64,000 nucleotides of DNA from the NCBI RefSeq assembly GCF_040605455.1, contig NZ_JBEXCV010000001.1, forward strand, positions 1 through 64,000, written 5' to 3'. A model generated the notes under the pieces. It saw nothing but the letters and a program-made list of their open reading frames with translations, had not been told where the DNA came from and ran no database searches. Shown one piece after another: positions 16,893-25,865 of this stretch (the stretch's first letter is position 1; every line of letters begins with the position of its first letter). This DNA comes from Embleya sp040605455. GTDB lineage: Bacteria; Actinomycetota; Actinomycetes; Streptomycetales; Streptomycetaceae. The position numbers and the translations under genes are program-made.

Positions 16893-18121
16893 CGCGTCCT
16901 CCCGTCCGCCGTCGTGCGCACGGTGAGCGTGCGCAGCGCCCGGTCGGCCAGGGCCGCGGCGGTCGCCGTGTCGCGTGCCGTGGTCAGGACCGAGCCGATC
17001 CGGTCGCGGAAGTCGCCGTGTCGCGTCAACGGGGTGCCCGCCACGACGCCGACCTCGACTCGTCGCACGCCGGGCAGCCGGGCCGCGTCCGCGGTGCCGT
17101 CGACGCCGGCGAGCACACCGCTCGCGGGCGCGAGGAGGAAGCGTACGGCCGCCGCGCCCGCGACTCCCGCCGGACGCGGCGGCACCGGGCGGCCCAGGGC
17201 CGCAGCCAGGAGACCGTCGATCAGGTCCACGCCCCGGGCCGCGAGCACCAGTTCGGGAATGTGGCCGCCCGCGAGGCGCGGGTTGACCTCGATCACGACC
17301 GGTCCGGCCGGTCCCACCCGCAGTTCGACATGCGCCGGCCGACCGGCCAACCCCAGGGCCGTGACGGCGGCCACGGCCCCGGCCCGCAGCGCACCGAGCA
17401 GGTCGGGGTCGGCGACGGCCGGAAAGTCGTGTCCGGTCTCCACGAAACGCGGCAGGGCGCCCAGGTGCTTGGCGGTGACGCCCACGACCCGACCGCCGAC
17501 CAACTCGACGGAGAACTCGGGGCCGGGCACGTACTCCTGAAGCAACACCCCGGTCGGTACCGCGAGTCCGCGCTCGTTGACCGCCTCGGCCAGGAGCGGG
17601 CCCGCGTGTCGGCGTACCTCGTCCGCGTCGGAGCACAGTCGCACCCCCACGCTGCCGCTTCCGGTGACCGGCTTGACCAGGAACGGTCCCGTGCCCAGCC
17701 GACGCCGAGCGGCGTCGACGCACGAGAGTTCGGTGACGGTGACACCCTTGGGCACGGCCACCCCGGCCGCCGTCAGGACACGGCGCTGCCGGCCCTTGTC
17801 CCGGCACATCGCGACCGCCTGCGGGTCGGGCCCGGGCAGGCCGAGTCGGCCGGCGAGCGTGGCGGCGGGCTCGATGTAGTGGTCGGAGGTGCTCGCCACG
17901 CCCACCACCGGGTCGCGGAGCAGCCGCACGGCCTCCAGCAGCGCTTCCGGCGAGCCGGTGTCGGTGACCACGACGGGCACGTCGTCCGCGCGGACGTAGT
18001 CGTAGCGGTCCGGGCGGGCGCACAGCAGCACCGGCCGCAGACCCGCGCGGCGGGCGGCTCGTACCAGGGCTCGTCCGTTGCCGGTGGTGTTGCTCTCCAC
18101 CAGGACCAGGGTCGCGGTCAT
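16889..18121 (-). CDS. ATP-grasp ligase (DabC-type)
   Basis: A 410-residue ATP-grasp protein: LVLVESNTTGNGRALVRAAR at the N-terminus, KGRQRRVLTAAGVAVPKG, the phosphate loop VKPVTGSGSVGVRL, LLQEYVPGPEFSVELV, and metal-binding VIEVNPRLAGGHI. These enzymes form an acyl-phosphate and ligate it to an amine. ATG at 18119-18121 overlaps the stop of the cysteine-synthase-like gene. In the diaminobutyrate gene set its exact step is not clear to me; joining aspartate or another amine donor, or making a protecting amide, are options. Confidence 0.85.
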   Translation of the reverse strand: MTATLVLVESNTTGNGRALVRAARRAGLRPVLLCARPDRYDYVRADDVPVVVTDTGSPEALLEAVRLLRDPVVGVASTSDHYIEPAATLAGRLGLPGPDPQAVAMCRDKGRQRRVLTAAGVAVPKGVTVTELSCVDAARRRLGTGPFLVKPVTGSGSVGVRLCSDADEVRRHAGPLLAEAVNERGLAVPTGVLLQEYVPGPEFSVELVGGRVVGVTAKHLGALPRFVETGHDFPAVADPDLLGALRAGAVAAVTALGLAGRPAHVELRVGPAGPVVIEVNPRLAGGHIPELVLAARGVDLIDGLLAAALGRPVPPRPAGVAGAAAVRFLLAPASGVLAGVDGTADAARLPGVRRVEVGVVAGTPLTRHGDFRDRIGSVLTTARDTATAAALADRALRTLTVRTTADGRTR

Positions 18122-19323
18122 CCGACGCGCCTCCGCTCGTCCGCGGGCCGGGTGCAATCGGGCACGGGGCGCCGGCACCACGCCATGTGGTCCCAGTGGC
18201 CGCGTACTTGGTCGGGGTCGGTGACGGTGTGCGGTGCGGTGGGCAACGTGGGCAGGTACAGCCCGTGTTCGCGCCGCCAGTTCGGGTCCCCCGAGGTGGA
18301 CTGGTAGCGGTGCCCCTCGTCGGCGAACAGGGCCAGCACGGTGCGGTCGGGGTGACGCCGGGCCTCCCATCGGGCCACCAGGTAGGCCGCGCCGCTGGTC
18401 GGGCCCATGAACAGGGCGTGTTCGCGGTGCAGCCGGTCGGTGGCCTCGAACGCCTCGGCAGCGCCCAGCCAGTGCACGTCGTCGAAGGTGTCGTGTTCGA
18501 CGTTGGCCGGCATCAGGCTGTTGCCGAGTCCGCGCAGTGTCCTGGGGCCGTCGGGCAGCCCGAACAGCACGCTGTGGTGCGTGTCCACGGCCACCGCGCG
18601 GGTCTGCGGACGGTGGCGGCGCAGGCCGTGCGCGGTGCCGCACATCGAGCCGCCGGAGCCGACACAACCCACCAGGGTGTCCACGGGGCCGATCCGCTGC
18701 CGGACCAGCTCGGCGACACTCGCATAGGCGGCGGGGTTGAGCGGGTTGTCGTATTGGGAGGGCACGAAGGCGGGTTCGCACTCCTTGCGGATCGTGTCGA
18801 GCCGGTCGAGGCGGGCGCGTTGGTGGCCGCCGACGGCGGCCGGTTCGGTGACGATCTCCACGCGTGCGCCCAAATCCTCCAGCCTGGCCTTGAGCGGTGC
18901 GTCCAGGACCGGGTCGCTGACCAGGACCAGGGGGTATCCGCGCAGCGCGGTCACCATGGCCAGGCCGAGTCCGAACGTGCCCGAACTGGTCTCCACCACG
19001 GTCATCCCCGGGCGCAGTTCGCCGCGTCGGATGGCGGTGTCGAGGATGTAGCGGGCCGGAAGCAGCTTCATCACGGTGAAGCAGGCCGCGTAGAGGTTGT
19101 GGTCGAGTCGGACCAGGCGGGGCATCTCGGTGGCGGCCACCGCGTCGCCGACGGTCCTCGTCCGGCGGCTCGCGGCTTGCTCGTTCGCCGCCTGTGCGAT
19201 CGCCGCCTGTCCGATCGCCGCCTTCCCGGTCGGCATCCGCTCGTTCATCGCCTTCCCGTTCGTCGCACGCCCGTGCATCGCCCGCCCGTCCGCCTCCCGC
19301 TCGTTCACCGCTCGCTCGTTCAC
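18118..19323 (-). CDS. Cysteine synthase-like PLP enzyme (DabA/SbnA-type)
   Basis: A fold-type II PLP enzyme of about 401 residues: probable Schiff-base lysine in TVMKLLPARYIL, phosphate-cup loop VETSSGTFGLGLA, VGCVGSGGSMCGTAHG and MGPTSGAAYLV. SbnA-type homologues replace the phosphate of O-phosphoserine with an amine nucleophile. With the lyase and ATP-grasp genes, and a PduX-like threonine kinase at 36379-37392, the natural model is beta-replacement on O-phosphothreonine to give 2,3-diaminobutyrate. GTG at 19323 overlaps the P450 stop (GTGA). The first 48 codons are a degenerate 15-bp repeat absent from the family core. Confidence 0.85.
   Translation of the reverse strand: MNERAVNEREADGRAMHGRATNGKAMNERMPTGKAAIGQAAIAQAANEQAASRRTRTVGDAVAATEMPRLVRLDHNLYAACFTVMKLLPARYILDTAIRRGELRPGMTVVETSSGTFGLGLAMVTALRGYPLVLVSDPVLDAPLKARLEDLGARVEIVTEPAAVGGHQRARLDRLDTIRKECEPAFVPSQYDNPLNPAAYASVAELVRQRIGPVDTLVGCVGSGGSMCGTAHGLRRHRPQTRAVAVDTHHSVLFGLPDGPRTLRGLGNSLMPANVEHDTFDDVHWLGAAEAFEATDRLHREHALFMGPTSGAAYLVARWEARRHPDRTVLALFADEGHRYQSTSGDPNWRREHGLYLPTLPTAPHTVTDPDQVRGHWDHMAWCRRPVPDCTRPADERRRVG
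19180..19323. repeat. Degenerate 15-bp tandem repeat encoding the N-terminus of the DabA-like enzyme
   Basis: About nine imperfect 5-codon units spell variants of VNERA, MHGRA, TNGKA, AIGQA, AIAQA and ANEQA. The unit keeps the reading frame and ends almost always in Ala. It lies between the stop of the upstream P450 and the conserved enzyme core, as if a translationally coupled start had been pushed away from the core by repeat expansion. Confidence 0.75.
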
Positions 19324-20570
19324 CGGCTGCTCCGGCGGCGGTGGAATCGCATCGGCATGGACGTGATCCCGTTGATCCAGTTGGATCGCAGGTGGGTGAT
19401 CGGTCCGGCCGGTTCGACGCCTTCCAGGGCGCTGCCGAGTTCGTCGAAGAGCATCCCGAGTGCCATCCGGCTCGACGGTGCGCCGATGCAGTAGTGCGGT
19501 CCGCCGCCGAAGGCCAGGTGCGGGTTGGGGGATCGGGTCGGATCGAAGGTGTACGGGTCGGTGAACACGCTCTCGTCCCGGTTCGCCGAGGCCACCCACG
19601 CGCACACCCAGTCGCCCTTGCGCAGCGTGGTGCCGGCGATATCGGTGTCCTCCCTGACTCGCCGCACCAGGTGGTTCGTGGGCGTCGTCCAGCGCGCGCC
19701 CTCCTCCACCAGCAGCGTGGTGCTGCTCGGGTCGGCCAGCGCGGTGTCCCACAGGTGCGGGCGTTCGGCGAGCGCGAGCAGGGTGTGCGAGGCGACGTGC
19801 GGCGTGGTGGAGTTGGCGCCGAGCAGGAAGCTGTAGCAGTTCAGCGCCACCCGCAGGTCGTCCAGCGGGGCGCCCTCGGTCTCCAGCGTGATCAGCGCGC
19901 TGACCAGGTCCTCGCCCGGGTGGGCCCGCTTCGCGTCGATGATCTCGGCGAAGCAGGCGAAGAGTTCGTGGTGGGCGCGGCGCAGCGTCTGGTGGCTGCT
20001 CTCGCCGCTGACGTATTCGGGATCGTCGGGAGCGATGCTCGCGGTGGTGTAGTGGGCGATGGTCTCCCAGTAGTCGTCCGGGATGCCCATGAGTTCGCCG
20101 ATCACGACCATCGGCAGCAGTCGCACCAGCTTCGCGAAGTCGTGGTCGCCGCCGTCGAGGCAGGGTTGCGCGAGGGTGCGGACCCGCTCGCGGATCCCGG
20201 CGGCGCGTTTGCGCACGACCGAGTGGCCGAGCGTGCGCATGGTGGGGCGACGGATGTCGCCGTGCAGTGGCGGGTCCATCAGCGTGATGGTCCGGCCACC
20301 GGCGCTGTCACCGACGCCGACGGAGGCCAGGATCGTGCCGTCCTCGGAGCCGAAGACCCGGTGGTCCTTGACGATGCGGTCGCATTCGGCGTACCGGGGG
20401 AAGCCCCAGAAGACCTCTCCCGTGGCGGGCGCGGTGTGTCTGGTGACCGCCGTGTCCGCGCGCATCGCCCGCCACCTGGCGTGTTGGCATCCCTCGTAGA
20501 CGCCGGGGTCGGTGACGTCGACGTCGTCGAAGCGCACGGGCGGGCCGGGTGGCGGTGCGGTGATCTCCAT
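19320..20570 (-). CDS. Cytochrome P450, partner of the A-PCP didomain
   Basis: A 416-residue P450. ExxR lies in VEEGARWTTPTNHLVRR, and the heme loop is FGGGPHYCIGAPSSR with the Cys ligand. The I-helix reads FLLGANSTTPHVASH, so the usual acidic residue before the conserved Thr is Ser. ATG at 20570 overlaps the A-PCP stop by one base. An A-PCP didomain coupled to a P450 is the NovH/NovI or NikP1/NikQ arrangement, in which the P450 beta-hydroxylates the carrier-bound amino acid. It is closely related to the P450 at 40753-42030. Confidence 0.93.
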   Translation of the reverse strand: MEITAPPPGPPVRFDDVDVTDPGVYEGCQHARWRAMRADTAVTRHTAPATGEVFWGFPRYAECDRIVKDHRVFGSEDGTILASVGVGDSAGGRTITLMDPPLHGDIRRPTMRTLGHSVVRKRAAGIRERVRTLAQPCLDGGDHDFAKLVRLLPMVVIGELMGIPDDYWETIAHYTTASIAPDDPEYVSGESSHQTLRRAHHELFACFAEIIDAKRAHPGEDLVSALITLETEGAPLDDLRVALNCYSFLLGANSTTPHVASHTLLALAERPHLWDTALADPSSTTLLVEEGARWTTPTNHLVRRVREDTDIAGTTLRKGDWVCAWVASANRDESVFTDPYTFDPTRSPNPHLAFGGGPHYCIGAPSSRMALGMLFDELGSALEGVEPAGPITHLRSNWINGITSMPMRFHRRRSSR

Positions 20571-22402
20571 CAGCTCGCGCCGTTTCGCTCGCCGCCGGTC
20601 GCCTCGGCCAGTTCCGCGATCGTCTGGTGGCGGAAGAACGCTCCGGCCGAGCAGGCGATCCCCAGCAGGCGCAGCCGCTCGATGGTGTCCACGCTGAGGA
20701 TGGAGTCGCCGCCGAGCTCGTAGAAGTTGTCGTCGACGCCGACCCGGTCCAGGCCGAGCACCTCGGCCCAGACGTCGGCCATCAGCGACTGGGCCTCGCT
20801 CTGCGGCGCCCGGTATTCGGGCAGTTCGCCGAGTCGGTCGCGGCCGGACCACGGGGCGGTCAACGCGCCTCGGTCGGGCTTGCCATTGGGGTCGTGCGGC
20901 ATCTCCTCCAGCACCAGGCAGGTGCCGGGCACCATGTGCGCGGGCAGCCGCTCACGCAGCCACGTGCGCATCGTGGAGGCCGTCACCCGGGCGTCTCCGG
21001 CCGGTACCGCGTAGCCGACCAGTCGCTTGCCGTCCGCCTCGGTGCCGAACACGGCGACCACGGCCTCGGCCACCTCGGGGCGGGCGTTGAGCACCGCCTC
21101 GATCTCGCCCGGTTCGATCCGGAAGCCGCGGATCTTGACCTGACGGTCGGTGCGACCGTGGAACTCGAGCGCGCCGTCCGCGCGGCGCCGAGCCAGGTCG
21201 CCGGTGCGATACATCCGGCTCGACCGGCCGGCCGCGAAGGGGTCGGGCAGGAAGCGTTCGGCGGTGAGCGCGGAACGCCGCAGATAGCCACGGGCGACCC
21301 CGGCGCCGCCGAGGTACAGCTCGCCGCTCTCGCCGGGCGCGACCTCGCGCAGGTCCTCGTCGAGGACGTACATCGTGCGGCCGCGCAGCGGGGTGCCGAT
21401 CGGTACCCGGTCGCAGGTCTCGTCCGGATCGACGGCGTGCAACGACGCGAACGTGGTGGTCTCCGTGGGGCCGTAGGCCGCCAGGACCCGAAGTCCCGGC
21501 ACGGCGGCGGCCGTTCGGACATGCTGTGGGGACAGCACGTCGCCCCCGGTGATCAAGGTGCCAACCGGTTCCAGTGCGTGCGGCGCGTGGTCGGCCACGA
21601 CGTGGAACAGGCCCGTGGTCAGGAACAGCCAGTCCGGGCGCCGCTTGGCGAGCTCGGCGGACAGATCCTCGACCGCGACGGGACCGCCGCGCAGGATCTC
21701 CACCCGACCGCCTCGGCACAACGCGGCCCAGATCTCGAACGTCGAGGCGTCGAAGGCCATCGGGGCATACTGGGCCACCGACTGGCCGGGCCGCACCGCG
21801 ATGCGGTCGTCGTCCAGGGCGAGCGCCACCACGGCGGCGTGTTCGACCACGACGCCCTTGGGCACACCGGTGGAGCCGGAGGTGTAGATCACGTAGGCCG
21901 CCTGGTCGGGTGCCACTCGGCCGGCCGCGAGTCCCGCGAGCGGATCACTTTCGGCGGGGTCGGCGGCGGCCTCGGTGTCCGCGAACAGCACCGGCACACC
22001 GTCGTCCACGAAGTCGGGTATGCCGCCGCGTTCGGCGACCACGGCGGCCACCCGGCAGTCGCGAACCATGAAGCGTTGTCGCTCCAGCGGGAAATCCGGG
22101 TCGATCGGCACGTACGCGGCACCCGCGCCCAGGACACCCAGGAAGGCCACGATCGCCGTGGGAGAGCGCGGCACGGTCACCGCGACGCGATCTTCGTGCC
22201 CTACCCCGGCCGCGCGCAGACGGGTCGTCAAGTCCCTTGCACGTGCCTGGAGTTCACCGTAGGTGAGGGTATCGCCCTCGATCGAGACGACCGCGGTCGC
22301 GTGGGGGTCGCGCAGCGCCTGATCCTCGACCAGCTCGTGCAGTACGACCGACTCGCGCTCGATCGCCTTCGCCTCGGAGGCCGTCGTATTCGTCGTTGTC
22401 AT
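20570..22402 (-). CDS. NRPS A-PCP didomain
   Basis: A 610-residue didomain: A3 YTSGSTGVPKG, A4 FDASTFEIW, A5 AAYGPTETTTF, A7 YRTGDLAR, A8 GRTDRQVKIRG, A10 DPNGKPDR, then PCP with FYELGGDSILSVDTI. My manual pocket reading is D235 A236 F239 F278 I299 G301 A322 T330 F331, closest to aliphatic (Val/Ile-type) codes, with moderate to low certainty. It activates and tethers a residue for the coupled P450, giving a beta-hydroxylated amino acid. ATG at 22402 is preferred over an upstream start lacking family similarity. Confidence 0.92.
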   Translation of the reverse strand: MTTTNTTASEAKAIERESVVLHELVEDQALRDPHATAVVSIEGDTLTYGELQARARDLTTRLRAAGVGHEDRVAVTVPRSPTAIVAFLGVLGAGAAYVPIDPDFPLERQRFMVRDCRVAAVVAERGGIPDFVDDGVPVLFADTEAAADPAESDPLAGLAAGRVAPDQAAYVIYTSGSTGVPKGVVVEHAAVVALALDDDRIAVRPGQSVAQYAPMAFDASTFEIWAALCRGGRVEILRGGPVAVEDLSAELAKRRPDWLFLTTGLFHVVADHAPHALEPVGTLITGGDVLSPQHVRTAAAVPGLRVLAAYGPTETTTFASLHAVDPDETCDRVPIGTPLRGRTMYVLDEDLREVAPGESGELYLGGAGVARGYLRRSALTAERFLPDPFAAGRSSRMYRTGDLARRRADGALEFHGRTDRQVKIRGFRIEPGEIEAVLNARPEVAEAVVAVFGTEADGKRLVGYAVPAGDARVTASTMRTWLRERLPAHMVPGTCLVLEEMPHDPNGKPDRGALTAPWSGRDRLGELPEYRAPQSEAQSLMADVWAEVLGLDRVGVDDNFYELGGDSILSVDTIERLRLLGIACSAGAFFRHQTIAELAEATGGERNGAS

Positions 22403-22459
22403 CGCCTTCCGCTCCGCTCCGCCTCGCCGAACAGCCAAAGGAATGGCTTTTCGACAATC

Positions 22460-22480
22460 GACCGGATGCGGTGTCCGGTC
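22460..22480. promoter_or_regulatory. Palindrome, possible operator
   Basis: GACCGGA (22460-22466) and its perfect inverse TCCGGTC (22474-22480) flank 7 bp in the 160-bp gap between the divergent A-PCP and SDR genes. The size and position suit a dimeric regulator, but a 7-bp arm is not decisive in GC-rich DNA. Confidence 0.4.
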
Positions 22481-22562
22481 AATGCCGGCGAAGGAATTCG
22501 GAAGGTAGTCGGGATGGTCGGCGAGAAGGTTTCACGCGACGGGAAACATCCGGGAAAGAATC

Positions 22563-23468
22563 ATGGCGCCGCGGCATTTCACCGATAGACATGACGGCAC
22601 CGTGGACGGGTGGAGTGGATACGACTCCTACGACACCCATGACTCCTACGACACTTACGACACCGTGGATGGCACTGTGGATTCGGCCACGTGGGAAATC
22701 TCGAAGACGCCGGCGGACAGGGCGGTTCTGGTCACGGGTGCCGGCTCCGGTATCGGCGCGGCGGTCGCGGTGCGGGCCGCTTCGGCCGGGGCGTCGGTGG
22801 CCCTCGTGGGCCGGCGCGTCGAGGCACTCCAGGAGACCGCGGCACTGGTCCGACGGGCCGTCGGCGCGCGGGCCCGCGTCGCCGTTCTGCCCGGGGACGT
22901 GCGCACCGATGCCGGTGCGGATGCCCTCGTCGGCGCCGCGATCGATCGGCTGGGCCATATCGACGGTCTGGTCAACAACGCCGGAGTGGCCCGCTTCGCG
23001 CCGTTGGAGACTGCCACGAGTGAGGATCTGGACGCCATGCTCGACACCCACGTGCGCGGCCCGGTCGCGCTGATCCAGGCCTGCCTGCCCACGCTGCGCG
23101 CGCACCGCGGCAGCGTGGTCAACGTCTCCTCCGTAGGTGGCGCCCTGGCCATGCCGGGGCGCTCCCTGTACGGCGCGAGCAAGGCCGCGCTCAACAGTCT
23201 GACCCGTTCCCTGGCCCGGGAGCTGGCACCCGACGTGCGGGTGAACGCGGTGCTGCCCGGGCCGGTGGAGACCCCGATGTACGACGACCTCGGCCTGGAC
23301 GGGCCCGCAACGGCGGCTTTGCGCGCGGGCCTGCTCGCCGGCACACCCATGGGGCGCTTCGGTACTGCGGACGAGGTCGCGTACTGGGTGTGCGCGCTCC
23401 TGGACGCCGAGAGATCCGGATGGGTCACCGGCGTCCTGCTGCCGATCGACGGCGGCCGCACCGCATAG
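22563..23468 (+). CDS. Short-chain dehydrogenase/reductase
   Basis: A classical SDR of about 301 residues: cofactor motif TGAGSGIGAAVAV, NNAG in LVNNAGVARF, catalytic Ser in NVSSVGGAL and YxxxK in LYGASKAAL, ending in a DGGRTA segment. The first 48 residues are additional and contain the repeat YDSYDTHDSYDTYDT. ATG at 22563 has GGGAAAGA upstream; a later start cannot be excluded because the fold begins near residue 50. First gene of the plus-strand SDR, methyltransferase, aminotransferase, dioxygenase group, so a keto acid or hydroxyamino acid derivative is a likely substrate. Confidence 0.9.
   Translation: MAPRHFTDRHDGTVDGWSGYDSYDTHDSYDTYDTVDGTVDSATWEISKTPADRAVLVTGAGSGIGAAVAVRAASAGASVALVGRRVEALQETAALVRRAVGARARVAVLPGDVRTDAGADALVGAAIDRLGHIDGLVNNAGVARFAPLETATSEDLDAMLDTHVRGPVALIQACLPTLRAHRGSVVNVSSVGGALAMPGRSLYGASKAALNSLTRSLARELAPDVRVNAVLPGPVETPMYDDLGLDGPATAALRAGLLAGTPMGRFGTADEVAYWVCALLDAERSGWVTGVLLPIDGGRTA
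22620..22664. repeat. 18-bp in-frame tandem repeat in the SDR N-terminus
   Basis: Two and a half copies of tacgactcctacgacac (second copy begins catgac) encode YDSYDT-HDSYDT-YDT. The stretch lies before the Rossmann fold and is rich in Tyr and Asp, unlike the rest of the protein. Confidence 0.75.
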
Positions 23469-23624
23469 CACGGCCCCGCCCGCCGCCCCCGCCGGCGCTC
23501 GGCACGCGTATACCGCGCACCGCACACCCGACACCCGAGTCCCCCACCGAGGCCCCAAGATCCCTGGACCCGACACCCACCGCACCACGGACCGCACCTC
23601 ACCGACAGCGCAGGAGGACCGACC

Positions 23625-24506
23625 GTGACCACCACCGAGGACACCACGACCGTTTACGGGCGACCCGAGTTCGCCGACATCGACATCGGCGACACGATGC
23701 GCCACGGCCACCCCGACATCACCGACGGCGACCACCTGATCGTGGACCTGGTCGCCCGCCGCGCCCGGACCCTGGGCCGCCCGCTGACAGTGATGGACGT
23801 CGGCTCCGGTTCCGGCGTGGTCTCCGCGATGCTGGCCCATCGCCTGCCGGGACACCGCGTGATCGCCAACGAGATCGAGCCGCGGTTGATCGGCCAGGCC
23901 CGCTCGCGGCTCGCCGACTTCGCCAACGGCGAGGTCTTCGACCGGCCGTTCCAAGAGTGGAAGGAGCCGCTGGACGTGATCATCTCCTGGGGCTCGCACC
24001 ACCACCTGCCGAACACCTATCTCGACCATGTACGCACCCTGCTCGTCGACGACGGCGTGCTGATCATCGGCGACGAGTTCTGCCCGGAGTACTGCGACGA
24101 CGGCGACGCCGCCCGGGTGACCACCGCCGAGGTGATCCACCTGGCCGACGGCCTGGTGCTGACCACGCGGCGCGAGGTCGACGCCTATCGCGCGGAGGGC
24201 GTCGTCCCGCAGTGGTCGCGCGACCTGGAGGCCAAGCGCCGCCGCGCGCTGTGGCACTGGTACAAGTTCGTCGTCGACTACGCGATGGCCAAGGACAACT
24301 GGACCGTGGTTCTGGCCGAGTTGCAGATCACCCGCGACGACCTGACCACCTCGTTCGACGAGGAGCACAAGCTCTCGCCGCTGATCGTGCGCCGCGACCT
24401 CGAACTCAACGGGTTCCGGCCGCTGTCCACGAACGTGATCGGCAACCGGTCTGCGGACCTACAGAGTTTCCACCTCTACGAGTTCGCGCCCCGGCCGAGG
24501 TCCTGA
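23625..24506 (+). CDS. Class I SAM-dependent methyltransferase
   Basis: A 293-residue methyltransferase with motif I MDVGSGSGVVSAML, an acidic residue after the second strand (IANEIEPRL), and a post-II region ISWGSHHHLPN. GTG at 23625 follows AGGAGG at a good distance. It precedes an aminotransferase and a tryptophan-dioxygenase-like gene. This trio resembles MarI (C-methyltransferase), MarG (aminotransferase) and MarE (TDO-like) of maremycin, where indolepyruvate is beta-methylated. By analogy the substrate may be a 2-oxoacid, but that is inference. Tailoring of another keto acid is possible. Confidence 0.85.
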   Translation: MTTTEDTTTVYGRPEFADIDIGDTMRHGHPDITDGDHLIVDLVARRARTLGRPLTVMDVGSGSGVVSAMLAHRLPGHRVIANEIEPRLIGQARSRLADFANGEVFDRPFQEWKEPLDVIISWGSHHHLPNTYLDHVRTLLVDDGVLIIGDEFCPEYCDDGDAARVTTAEVIHLADGLVLTTRREVDAYRAEGVVPQWSRDLEAKRRRALWHWYKFVVDYAMAKDNWTVVLAELQITRDDLTTSFDEEHKLSPLIVRRDLELNGFRPLSTNVIGNRSADLQSFHLYEFAPRPRS

Positions 24507-24611
24507 CCCCGGTCCCGAGCCCGCCCCCTCGCACCGACGCGACCCGTGGGGGGCGCCGAGGACTCGTCCGATCGCCGTGGCCACAGCCGTATCGGCGGAA
24601 AGAGAGCCATC

Positions 24612-25865
24612 ATGTCGACCTTCGAGGTGAGCGCCGCGCCGGTGGCGCTCTCCCGCGCGGCGTCCATCCCCCCGTCGTGTCTGCACGACGTGTTTCGCTC
24701 CGCCCAGGCGTGGGAGCTGGTCCATCGTCGTGCCCCCATCCGACTGCACGTGGGCGAACCGGCGTTCGGGCCGCCGATCGAGGCGGTCGAGGCGCTGGGC
24801 GCGGCGGCTCGCGAAGGGCGCGCCGCGTACACCTCGGCCGAGGGCATGACCGAGCTGCGCGAGGCGCTGGCCGCGAAGCTGGCGAGCGAGAACGGCCACG
24901 CCACCCGGCCCGACCGGGTGTTCGTCGCGCCCGGCTCGTGTCAGGGCCTCGCGGCGTTGATGCAGTCGATGGCCGAGCCCGGCGACGAGATCCTGCTGCC
25001 GGAGATCCACTGGCCCATCCATCTCCAACAGGCCCTGCTGGCCGGGCTGCGACCGAGGTTCTATCCCCTGGACCGCGACTTCCGCCCCGACCCGGACTCG
25101 CTGGCCGCCGCCGGCGGCGAGCGGACCCGGCTGATCCTGGTCAACTCCCCCGCCAATCCCGCCGGTGTGGTGCTCGACGAGCCGTTCCTGCGCGCGGTGT
25201 TGCACATCGCCCGACGGCGGGGCTGGCGGATCATCAGCGACGAGGCGTACGAGCACTTCGTGTTCGAGGGCGAGCACGTGTCCATGGCCTCACTGGAGCG
25301 CGATGTGCCGGAGCGGGAACGGCTGGTGCATTCGGCGTTCAGCTTCTCCAAGAGTTACGCGATGACCGGCTACCGACTCGGCTACATCGCCGTCCCGGAC
25401 GCCCGGGCGGCGAGCGCGCTGCGCGTGGTCCAGGAGGCGAGCATCGTGGCGCCGCCGACCCCCGTGCAGTACGCGGCACTTGCCGCGCTGGGCGTGCCGC
25501 AGGCGGCGCTGCGCAACCGCGAGGCGGTGCGCGCGAACCGGGACCGGTCGCTGCCGAGCCTGGTGGCGGCGGGCCTGTTGGGACGGGTTCCGCCGGGCGG
25601 GTGGTACGCGCTGCTCGACCTGGCCTCGGTGGGCCTGGACGCCGACGTGTTCGCGGCCGAGTTGCTCGCCGAGCACGGCACCGCGGTGGCGCCGGGCCGG
25701 GGCTTCGCGCTGCGGCCGACCGTCGACGCGCAGTGCCGGGTGACCGCCATCGAACCGTCGCCCCGGTCGCACGGGCTGCTGCGGATCGCCTTCTGCGGCG
25801 ACGGCGACCTGCTGGCGGCCGGCGTCGAACGACTGCTGGCCGCGGCCTGCGGCGGCCGGGCGTGA
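24612..25865 (+). CDS. PLP-dependent class I/II aminotransferase
   Basis: A 417-residue fold-type I aminotransferase: IRLHVGEPAFGPP, AYTSAEGMTELREAL, NSPANPAGVVL (Asn contact to PLP), ISDEAYEHFVF and the Schiff-base lysine in FSFSKSYAMTGYRLGY. ATG at 24612. It overlaps the next gene by GTGA. It probably interconverts an aromatic amino acid and its 2-oxoacid for the methyltransferase upstream, as MarG does, or acts on the ring-opened product downstream of the dioxygenase. Confidence 0.9.
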   Translation: MSTFEVSAAPVALSRAASIPPSCLHDVFRSAQAWELVHRRAPIRLHVGEPAFGPPIEAVEALGAAAREGRAAYTSAEGMTELREALAAKLASENGHATRPDRVFVAPGSCQGLAALMQSMAEPGDEILLPEIHWPIHLQQALLAGLRPRFYPLDRDFRPDPDSLAAAGGERTRLILVNSPANPAGVVLDEPFLRAVLHIARRRGWRIISDEAYEHFVFEGEHVSMASLERDVPERERLVHSAFSFSKSYAMTGYRLGYIAVPDARAASALRVVQEASIVAPPTPVQYAALAALGVPQAALRNREAVRANRDRSLPSLVAAGLLGRVPPGGWYALLDLASVGLDADVFAAELLAEHGTAVAPGRGFALRPTVDAQCRVTAIEPSPRSHGLLRIAFCGDGDLLAAGVERLLAAACGGRA

